64,000 nt of DNA from contig OZ026525.1 in NCBI GenBank assembly GCA_964019695.1, forward strand, positions 70,105,753-70,169,752, given 5' to 3'. The position numbers and the translations under genes were made by a program. Position 1 is the first letter of the stretch. Each line of letters starts with the position of its first letter. Origin of the DNA: Loripinus fragilis. Taxonomy: Eukaryota; Mollusca; Bivalvia; Lucinida; Lucinidae. The notes below the pieces were generated by a model, which saw only the letters and a program-made list of their open reading frames with translations, was not told the DNA's origin and made no database searches. Below, one piece after another: positions 55,202-64,000 of the stretch.

Positions 55202-57679
55202 ACACATACAATTTTGACAAAAGTCTTTTATTTGAAAATCCTGCCATAGCTTATTTGATTTATGATGAAAACCATGGAGGTTTCCCATCTCAAAAATTAG
55301 TCATGTGTAAATAAGTTGGGGAACCCCCTAGTCCGCAGCAAACAAACAGATGATTCTTATCAGAGGGGGTACTCTAAAAATCGAAACATTATTCTCCTGC
55401 TTTGGGCATAAAATGTTTAAACTCTCTTGATTTTTTATTTATTTTATCTGGCCTCTTATCACCTTTCAATGAAGCAAAAGGAATATGACCAATGAAATGA
55501 TCCACAGTGTTTTTTTCTGATGACTCCTTCCTCCCCAAAAAGGGCGTGGCCATACTTCATGAATATTTAGTAGAATGCTACCGATAGTTAATTGCTTTAC
55601 AAAGCAGTCTACATTATTGTTGGTGGTATACATAAGCATAAAGATATGGCATTTATTCGGATAATGTTCAATACCATCTTAATATGTTTAATTGACTTAT
55701 TTGGCATGTTTGAACAGTATATCTAGTCTGTCTTATATAGTAATTTGGTAAAAAATATTGATTTTGGACAACACTATATCATTTGTTTAAAAAAGGGACT
55801 GTTTTATGAACACATGGGTAATTGAAATACTTTTAAATTGTAAACCATATGGTGCAGCATAATAAAATACAATCATAGACATATAATTACTTATATGAAA
55901 AAAACAACAGTTTCTTAATTTGAGTACAGACAATAAAATTGGTGCTAGATGACAAACTGGAACTACATATTTTGCTTTTTAGTGTGGACTTATCTTCTTG
56001 AAGAAGTATAGAAAACTTTTCAAACAATTCATTTATAGGGGATCTTATACTACTAGAGTATAGCCCTTCAAATGGAACACTGTTTTTCGGCAATAACATT
56101 AAATCTAAAATGGTTATTTTAAATTTAATTTAGAAAAATATATTTTAACCAAAAAAACCCTAACCAAAAATATTTTTTGAAGTTTGTATACGTTTTCATA
56201 AATGCTGGGATAGGATGGAATTTTAACATTCTTAATGTTTTATCCCTTCTTGTACTTTGAGCGATATGGATCAATGACTTTCAGTTGAATATAAAACCAT
56301 GAACATACTAATTTAAGACAATTTACAATGCATCATTGGATTTTAAATGTAGCTGTATATCAGCTTGAGTTGATGTTTATCAGCACAGTCAACAATATTT
56401 CAATTATCTAACTATGAGACGGTGACGCAAACGGAAGGCTACATCTATAGATGTGTACTACCCAAATTGCCCTCTTAGTTGGAATCGGCCATTTACCTAG
56501 CTATTCCATAAATAAGTCTCCTACTCCCATATGAAAACATGCATATTTTCCATCATTATCAAAGAAGCAGTAAAAGTTTAATATAAGATGAAATGAAGTA
56601 CATGTAAGTGCCTGTAAATCTGCGATGTTATTCGTATATTCAGGCCGGTGCGCTTCTAGTTGTACGCTCGCACATACAAATACATTAACAAAACATACAA
56701 TTAGGCAGCCAGATGGAAGCAGGCAAAATGATGGTACTTGGTAGGCATGAAACGCGTTAATAACCCATTATCCATAGAACTAAATAAGCAGCATGGATTA
56801 AATCTTAAACTGCACCATTTGATGTTACAAAATAATCGTCTGCTGTAATCTCTAATGGATATTTTATAGCTGAGTAAATACTACGATATCTATCCAAGGT
56901 GTATTGCACTGACAGTACCAAAATGGGTACTAAACAGGTATTTTCATGCCAACAAAAACTAAGTTATTTATTTTTACAAGATATCAGAGCAGTAGCATGG
57001 ATATCATTCTCCATCAAAAATTAAATCTAGTTAGGGTTTTGCTGTATCTATGCGTATGCAAATTTTAAGGGTGAAGAAACCTTCATGTAAAATTTTAAAA
57101 ACGAAAAACTGTGTTCCATTTGAGGTGCAATATACCAGTAGTGTTTGTGTTTTATTGATTTTATTAAACAAGTTAGGGAAAAAAGATCAAAAGTTAGGCT
57201 TGCAGAGCATTTAAATTTTCTTTCACAATGAGCTTAATAAATATAATTATACATGAGCACGAATATAAAGGGTTTATAAGTCGTTCTATTTAAAATATTG
57301 GACTGATAAACAGAAGGAGATGAAAAATCCGATAAAGAAAAGAGTGCACAAGTTTCTTTATATGATTTTTCACCTCAATAGGTTTATAAATCCTATGTTT
57401 TAAATTGGAATGATTCAATAAACTGTATATTACATGCATTCTGCTTGAACTGCTTGCTCAAATCAAGAAAATACTATGGTATACGTTGTGGCAAAACTAG
57501 TGGCACCATGACATGTTTAATTCTAGCACGAGTAGTAATACATCAGCTAGCTGTTCTCTGCTGAATAATGGAAGTCCGCCATTTCGGAAATCTTCATCGA
57601 GTCCACCTCAGAATTCCAAACGTCTGTAACTTTTTTATTAGTGAATAAAAACATAAAGTGTGGGTAGTCTATATCTTAG

Positions 57680-59266
57680 TTAAACGCCTGTCACACCACG
57701 CGGCGTTTCCACTGCGTTGCACAGAGTTTTTTTTAATTTTCCAGAGCACCGTGGGAACGCAAGAAAATCATATTTTTTGTGAAAAATTGTCTGTCACGGC
57801 ATCCTTACAGCGACCAAGGCGTTGCCACAGAGCTCTCATGGCGTTCTATAGTGTTCCTACGGTGTTCATGGTGAAGATTCTCTGCGCTCTCATGGTGCTT
57901 TCACTGCTCGTCCACGGCGCTCACAGCACATGCGCCGTGCTTTCACGGCGTTACCTTTGCGTTGAGGACACAGTGACATCTCCAAGAATGCCATGCAGTC
58001 TCCGTGCAAACGCCACGGACGACCACGGCGTTTGCACAACGACCCTTGTGTGCGCCAACGGAGCTCCTATTGCGTTGTACGAGGGTCATCCAATAAAGAA
58101 TGTGACTTTCTTCATAGTATGAAAACCTGTGTGTGCATTTAGTTAAAATTCACCATTATGATAGTACGGCATCTTAGCAATTCAGGAATAGAAACACTAT
58201 ATTTGTGATTGATCAGTTGCCATAGTAACGGGATGTTTTGTGGAAGGACTTGTAGACGCATATCCGCGTTTATATTATTTTTTGCATACCCATGGTCTTT
58301 CAAAGTCTTTTATTTTCGAACATTGATAGAATTTAACCTCTTGATATCATTTATTCTACTGGACAATCTTAGTGTTACATAAAATGCAATAAATGAAGAA
58401 CCAAATATGCATATCCTTTATTTTGGTTGCCTAGCAACCAATTTACTCGATTTTTCATAAACACACCACTTTGCGTTGCTATGGTAACTATTCTAGCGAA
58501 GGATATCCTATAAAATGTATGGTTATGTGCAGCTGATTGTAATGAAGTATATATGAACAGAACCCTGTTCTCCTAAATTGCCTTCGACTATTTGATATTA
58601 ACTTTTAAAGTCACGAGGTCAGGGAAAAATACCTGATATTTCTTGAAATCTTGATTTTTCAAGCTTTGTTGCCATGGTAACAGCTCAGAACTTCAGATTA
58701 TTACTTTACCCTTTTGGTTATAGACTGAGTGCATAAGCAAATTTAAGTAATAGTACAAAAATAAACTATACATATGAATATGTTGCCATGGTGATCATCT
58801 ATACTGAGGTGTCCACGCATGTTTGCCTAGTCTTCTAGTGTTGCCTAGCAACGAAAGTTGGAACTACGTAACACGTCGAATATGGTACATGTGAACAGCC
58901 AAAAATATGTGCTAGCTTTGAACAAGATTTCATAAGCTTAGCATGTAAATTCAGCGCGCTATAGAAAAAGTCTCATTCTTTATTGGGTGACCCTCGTAGG
59001 AGACCTAACTGCGCGGCTATGGTGACCTTATGGCGTCCCCTCTGCGCTCTATTAGGAAGCCGAGCGAACGATGTTTGTTTTGAGTATGCTCAAAGTGCGC
59101 AATGTCGCTCTGCGTTCTATGCGACACCACTGTGTCAAATGGCGACGTCATTGCGTTGCTGCGGTGATACTTGCGTTCGTACTGCGCGCACCTCGGCGGT
59201 CTGCAATTTTTTGGACACCGTGGGATCACCGTGAGGACGCCGCCCTGGTGTGACAGGGGTTTAAGA
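57680..59266. mobile_element. foldback element with GC-rich repetitive arms and an X-box-rich centre
   Basis: The left end TTAAACGCCTGTCACACCAC is matched by TTAAACCCCTGTCACACCAG read inverted from the right end. The arms (57680-58107 and 58974-59266) are built from GCGTTC, GCGCTC and CACGGCG words. They end inside with the inverted pair GGGTCATCCAATAAAGAATG and CATTCTTTATTGGGTGACCC. Reading frames in the arms (for example 57658-58122) are products of this low-complexity sequence. The 0.87-kb centre has repeated GTTGCCATGGTAAC-like motifs. Confidence 0.75.
58216..58852. promoter_or_regulatory. cluster of six X-box-like (RFX-type) motifs
   Basis: Sites: GTTGCCATAGTAAC 58216, GTTGCCTAGCAAC 58426, GTTGCTATGGTAAC 58475, GTTGCCATGGTAAC 58668, GTTGCCATGGTGAT 58782, GTTGCCTAGCAAC 58840. 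Four fit the RFX consensus GTNRCC-N(0-3)-RGYAAC exactly, one has one mismatch and one has a good half only. RFX factors control ciliary and immune genes in animals. Function here is not shown; the motif may also be an internal repeat of the foldback element. Confidence 0.5.
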
Positions 59267-59729
59267 TCGTAACGAGCCTTTTGGTACTAAATTTATTGTT
59301 TTCCTAGAGTTTTTCGTTTTTGTTGCTGATCCTCCAGATTCAGTGTTGGTAGCAACGCCATTGCATGTGTATAGTGCGAATCATATTTACTGTCGTCGCC
59401 CTGGGCCCGGTCACCTGTTAAACTAACGGTACCGGGAGCCGACTCACGACAGTAAACAAGAAACGGATTATAAATGGCGTCATTTGTTAATGTTTGTGAT
59501 CTCAAAAGTGCAGAGAAGCGTTATGCTTGTTTAATAATTGTAAATAATAAAACAAAATGAATATGACATGTGTTTCATCTCATCGATGCCTGGGGTCACT
59601 TGTGGTCAGGAAAAGGAGTTCCAGCTAAAAAAGGATTTATTTCCCTAGAGTAAATAAATAATTCTAGGCAAAAACAAAATTATTAAATTTTATTTGTTTG
59701 ATAAATCATGGTATCTTCCTGCCAAACAT

Positions 59730-59905
59730 GTAATATAAGATTCTATTTATCATACGGCAGAAGGAGTACTTTAAAGTTAAAGATAAGGTTTATCGTTGTT
59801 ATCGACGTCATAACGCTTCCTGAAAATCTGTAAACCAATAATGGTTTATCGATCTTATGACATGGCGTTATTTTACTCCAAGACGCGTCATTAACCTAAT
59901 TTTGC
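59730..59905. repeat. palindromic element related to 35515-35710 (inverted)
   Basis: ATCTGTAAACCAATAATGGTTTATCGAT-type core with AACGCCATG/CATGGCGTT and GACGTCATAACG flanks. 59270-59730 and 59905-60980 show no gene. Confidence 0.6.
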
Positions 59906-60984
59906 ATGCCAATCGCAAACATATCAATTTAGAAACATATAGTGTCTATTTGAAAAGAAATAATCTTGAAAACAGATCCTTCAGAAATAGATAGAACCTA
60001 CAATATAAGAAACCAGCAGGCTCAGAAAGTCAGATATGACTCTATCACGCCAGATATCCCATTATATTCAGATGAGAAATTCAATTCATAGTAACTATCC
60101 CAACCAGTTAGATTTGAATGCAAGACGTTTTGCATATTCAGACATTATTGAATGCATAGTAAAAAACCAACCAATCTGATAATTTTGAAGTTTCCAGTTC
60201 TTTTCACTTAGAATAAGCTATAGGTGACATGTTTTTAATATGTATTATTTGGGCCTCGACGTGAGAAAACCTGTCTTCAGTGATTTGCGCCTAACACAGG
60301 CGCAGACCAGCCGACGCATCTGTGCAGTCCGACCAGCAGCTTTGTTATTTGCTTTTTAGAAAGTATCATATGTTAACTTGCTACGGGTGAAATTTCAATT
60401 TTCTAGCTAGTCTGTGTAGCTGCAGAGATTGGTTTGAAAACAGCTTTGACGGAGACCCTGAGGACAGGTTTCCTCGCGACGAGGCCCATTTTTTGAATAC
60501 CATTTCATTGAAATATATCTTTTAACCTCTCATATCAATTGAATAATTATAAAATTGTCCATTTGGTATTTGAAGGAGGCATATGCCATACTTTCTATAA
60601 ATAATATATATTATCCTTGTTGATTGTTTTTATCTTTGCAATCAGTGCAGCCCATAATAAAATACCAGCATTTTATTGGATGGGCTTTGCTTTTTGCCAA
60701 ATTACCTGTTTAACGGTATCCAATATGAAATTGATTGATTACATTCAAAATAAATTGCTTACAATGCTGAAAATAACACTTTTGTAAAGAAATGATAAGA
60801 AAATAGGGTCAACACATGGGAACCTAGTACTTACAGCTTATGCAGAAAAATCTTCTTTATGCGCCTTTTCTGACATATCCAGCTATCCCAGAAGTCAAAA
60901 ATTTGGCCTGAGTCTTTATCTGCATCCATTCTTTATGTGCAGAAGAAGCAAGGGCCAGGTCACCATATAAGAGTGCGTATTCTT

Positions 60985-61110
60985 ATTTCTCAACCAAAAC
61001 ATATGTTGTGGGTACTCAAAAGAACCGTCTTGATAAAACGGTTCTTTTTAGCACCCAAAACACATGTTAAAATTGATGAATAAGAAAATAATCGCAATTT
61101 TTACGCAAAC
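60985..61110. mobile_element. MITE family A copy
   Basis: GGGTACTCAAAAGAACCGTC faces GACGG-like AAACGGTTCTTTTTAGCACC. The outer words TTATTTCTCAACCAAAACAT and AATTGATGAATAAGAAAATA are typical of the family, in inverted orientation relative to most copies. Confidence 0.75.
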
Positions 61111-61304
61111 TATTTTTGCTTAACTCGCCTTGTGGGGCTCTGGCAAGTATGCACACTGGCACAGGCTTACCTGATCATTCATTGCTCAACATGCCCTAAA
61201 TACCAAAATCTCATAAAACGAGTTGGCTCATATATGACAAAACTTCCAATTCTAAAGCAATATGAGCCGTGACATGTGATTACCAACAATGTGGCATTTT
61301 GACA

Positions 61305-61465
61305 TGTGTAGACTCAGACCAGCCTGTGTAGCCTCCTTTTAAGCTTTGAAATTCCAAATGATGTTCAGTCAGTAGCTTAAGAGTCATAGAATACTCAAGC
61401 GGCTTGCACAGGCTCTGATCAGATTGCGCGTATGCGCAGGCTGGTCTGAGCCTTTGCTGGTCGCA
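61305..61465. mobile_element. small MITE with ACTCAGACCAGCCTG ends
   Basis: GACTCAGACCAGCCTGTGTA at the left is matched inverted by GCGCAGGCTGGTCTGAGCC at the right. It sits about 50 bp before the next exon. Confidence 0.7.
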
Positions 61466-61517
61466 CATACAACATTGTTGGAAATCACATATCCCAGCTC
61501 ATATATTTTACTCTCAG

Positions 61518-61709
61518 GCGATGTTACAACAATCTGAGACAGTTCTCACACAGGAAATGCCAAGATCATACAGCAGAGTCTCGTCTGCCTCACGTCTTCT
61601 TAGAAAATACCTACCCCATGACAAACGGGGTCTTAAGTGGTTCTTAACACCACAAGAGGCAATTAATATCCTCGGGGACGACAAGGACCTCTACAGGAAA
61701 AAGTATAGG
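61518..61709 (+). CDS. possible downstream coding exon of the zinc-finger gene
   Basis: Follows TATTTTACTCTCAG and ends TATAG|GTCAGT. One frame is open across the whole exon and reads as real protein: RSYSRVSSASRLLRKYLPHD then LKWFLTPQEAINILGDDKDL then YRKKYR. I recognise no domain; it is basic and probably helical. This frame requires entry in phase 0. Direct joining to exons ending in phase 1 (4a, 4b or the degenerate finger) would instead give GDVTTI and a stop. So either an exon is missing (gap at 43124-43323, or one I did not recognise), or isoforms end here, or this exon belongs to another gene. It leaves in phase 2, so the gene continues beyond the window. Confidence 0.5.
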
Positions 61710-61738
61710 TCAGTTAATGTCATTTAATAAACATTAAA

Positions 61739-62017
61739 CATGCGGGGATTCATAAAGCTTTAAGAGAGGGGTCCAAATTTGATAGCGTTTTTTTAGTTAA
61801 TGAGTGGATAGAGGATCCGAATATCACTATAAATGGGCCATCTTCGGCCCGCCAGCGAAACTCCATTTAAATGGCGTTTCGCTGGTGGGCCGGTGATGGT
61901 CCAACATTGAATGCTGGCTTGGTATGTTTGTGATTTTTCAGCGGATCCGGACCAGTATTGCTAAGAATCCCTATATTTTGTGATTTTTCAGGCCCCCCCC
62001 TCTGAATCCGCGCATGT
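61739..62017. mobile_element. MITE family E, second full copy
   Basis: Aligns over its length with 28806-29128, including GGCCCGCCAGCGAAACTCCA, CATTTAAATGGCGTTTCGCT and CCAACATTGAATGCTGGCTT. The ends are CATGCGGGGATTCA and, inverted, CATGCGCGGATTCAGAGGGG. Confidence 0.8.
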
Positions 62018-62149
62018 TATATTTTACAAAAAGTAATAAAGTCAGCTTTCCCTTTTGGTCCAAATAAGTGACCTTGTCTTCTTCTAAGTTATAATGCTTT
62101 ATCGACTTCTGATATCCAGCCAGTCAAGTAGTGCACTAACCCTTAAAAG

Positions 62150-62370
62150 TCGTCTGCTTTTCTCGTCTGCTGAAATGTTTAAGAAACCTCTATGGCAAAC
62201 AGTGTGGACCCAGATAAGACTGCTCCTATAGGAGCAGTCTGTTCTGGGTTCACGCTGTTGGCTTCTGTACTTAATTCGTCTGTAATGGAAGGAAGTTATT
62301 TGCAGCAGACGACTTTAGCAGACGACATTTTCAGTTGCATTTTTTTTCTTGGCGCTTTAAGGGCTAACAT
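62150..62370. repeat. repeat family C, full copy with perfect central hairpin
   Basis: GGCAAACAGTGTGGACCC faces GGTTCACGCTGTTGGC. The centre AGACTGCTCC-TATA-GGAGCAGTCT is a perfect palindrome. The segment AGCAGACGACTTTAGCAGAC and the ending GCGCTTTAAGGGCTAAC resemble 790-875. 62370-64000 contains no gene; TAGCCAA words recur near 63860-63930. Confidence 0.65.
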
Positions 62371-64000
62371 TATTGATATTGATGTATTGTGAGGCTAAAA
62401 AACAAATTAAATGTTAATCACTTTAGCTAGCTTCATTAGAAACCAGCAGGCCTTGATCTACAATTATGCAAAGAATCGCATTTTACTTACCGCCCACAAA
62501 CATATATAAAATATTTCAATATATACTAGAGGACTATGAAAACGCATTACCATATTTTTGCACTTTTCTTGCAAACCGTATATGCGATTGAAAAGTTACT
62601 GGCATGTTTTAATGTGCAGCCCAGAATTGGTATGAATCAGTCATTAATTTGACTGAACTATCACGCGACGCTGCTGATGACGTCACATGGGTACTTGCAG
62701 TATCCAGCACCTTTCTGCACAGTTAGTTGAAGCTTTTTGATTATTTTTGTTGTTTAAGCTGTGGCATGTATGATACCATATCAGCAACAGAGTTTATAGA
62801 CTTTTTTTCTGATTAAAAGTAATTGATAACTTCAATATTTTGAAAATAAACGTCAAATTGGAACGTCAATTTACAGCTAATTTTTAGAAACATCTCCATA
62901 AGTTACCTTTATGCACGCTTTCATAACTGATATTGACTACATACACTGACAATCATGTAGGAAAGACGTTTTGCTGTAAATCATGACAAGAGATCTGCTG
63001 TCATGTGATTGAGAACGTCTAAAAATTACGTTAACGCCACTTGTACAATACAAAAGACACGTAATACAAGCGTAATTTATGCATAATCTGTCATTTGTGT
63101 ATGCCCTTAGCCTCTTCCTACAAAACCGGACGTATAAAAATCAAAACTTTAAAAGGCCCAAGATGTTGAATTTTATTACTAGACTATAGTAATCAGGGTG
63201 GGTGGGGTTTGTCGGTATCTTTAAAGGGGTGTAAATTTGAGCATACCGAACTGTCAATTAATTTCTGATCGTTCAATGATGAATAAGCAATCGTGAAAGA
63301 AGCCAAGGTCGCAAATCTGTTGAGTCAGGAATCAAAACTAATGCGTGTTAACTTGCAGCTGAATTGGTGTCCTTCAAAATCGACCACCCCTGTCTTAAAA
63401 CGGATACTTTTACCTTAAAGTAAATTTACAACCATGACTTTTCTAGGACACACTACAAGCTAGTCAGTCTATGATATGCAATAACAATTATCTTGCTGAC
63501 ATTTTCAGGGTTTGTGAATAAAGGATTTAATCTGGGTAATACGTTTTCAAATTCCTTAAGTATATTTGGTAATTTTCGCATTATGCGAAAAATTGCTCTT
63601 TAACGTGCATTCACAGCTAGTTATTTTGATATGAGGCCTCAAATTTGACTTGGGCCTTCATCTTTGTTTCTTCTTTAAGTGCAAAAGAAGCAGAGGCACT
63701 GACAACTGCGCAGAAGTATTGGCACATAATATCGTTGGCTACTCACCAATGCAATTAAAACCAAAATCACATCAACTTGTCCATACCTTGACTGAATAAC
63801 AAGAAAAATAATTTATAATATAGCTGAAAAGTGTGCCTTTCTCAGGGCTTACCCTGGCTAAGAATTTGCTGTAGCCAACACTGTAGCCAAATGAAAAAAG
63901 TTGGAGCCAAATGATATTAACTTTAGCCAAGGTTTTAACCAGAAAGTAGTACATGTATATCGACAAGTTGTTTTGTATTCAACTCTTTGCCCGCTTGGGG

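Noticed and set aside
57658..58122. 154-codon open frame in the foldback left arm, with a similar one at 58983-59234
   Set aside because: Both are low-complexity GCGTTC/CACGGCG arm sequence; the open frame follows from the repeat, not from coding.

Overview
This is eukaryotic nuclear DNA, most likely from a bivalve mollusc. The reasons are long introns with GT/AG junctions, about 35-40% GC by eye, a very high load of short palindromic DNA elements, and tRNA-derived SINEs. Tandem repeats that open with CGTCCGTCCGTC-type tracts and a Mutator-like transposase family common in bivalve gene sets also point that way. The species call is inference. There is a 200-base assembly gap at 43124-43323. 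I see no rRNA gene, CRISPR array or bacterial-type operon.

The one host gene I can support lies on the + strand from about 20.8 kb and probably runs past the right edge. It is a BTB/POZ plus C2H2 zinc-finger protein, that is, a chromatin or transcription regulator. Exon 1 (20832-22061) encodes the BTB domain, an AT-hook-like basic linker, an acidic stretch, finger 1 and half of finger 2. Exon 2 (30218-30427) completes finger 2 in phase and adds finger 3 and most of finger 4. Exon 3 (31583-31725) completes finger 4 and adds finger 5. Two paralogous 74-bp exons follow (36854-36927 and 37563-37636). Each encodes one finger with identical phases and cannot be joined to the other in frame, so they look mutually exclusive. 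A further exon (44670-44769) encodes a finger-shaped sequence that has lost most zinc ligands. A possible downstream coding exon is at 61518-61709.

The most unusual structure grows out of that degenerate finger exon. Its 3' part, the exact splice donor CAG|GTAAGT and a few intron bases form a 71-bp unit. This unit is repeated about 38 times at 49139-51868 inside the following intron. Unit 2 (44770-44826) was split by a 4.3-kb inverted-repeat transposon (44827-49138) with a TTA target duplication. The result is a minisatellite made of coding sequence plus splice donor.

Region by region. 1-20 kb is gene-poor and repeat-rich. It holds a broken mariner transposase, tandem arrays with units of 157, 131 and about 160 bp, tRNA-like SINEs, and an inverted-repeat-bounded block with a decayed LINE ORF1 (PHD plus CCHC knuckles). 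It also holds a foldback element, a 780-bp segmental duplication containing tRNA-like heads, and a decayed LINE reverse transcriptase interrupted by a 0.8-kb MITE. 20.8-61.7 kb is the zinc-finger gene, with introns filled by MITE families. The last large intron also holds a decayed Mutator-like transposon with a convergent homing-endonuclease-like ORF (52.1-55.2 kb). It further holds a foldback element whose centre carries a cluster of RFX X-box motifs (57.7-59.3 kb). 61.7-64 kb holds only repeats.
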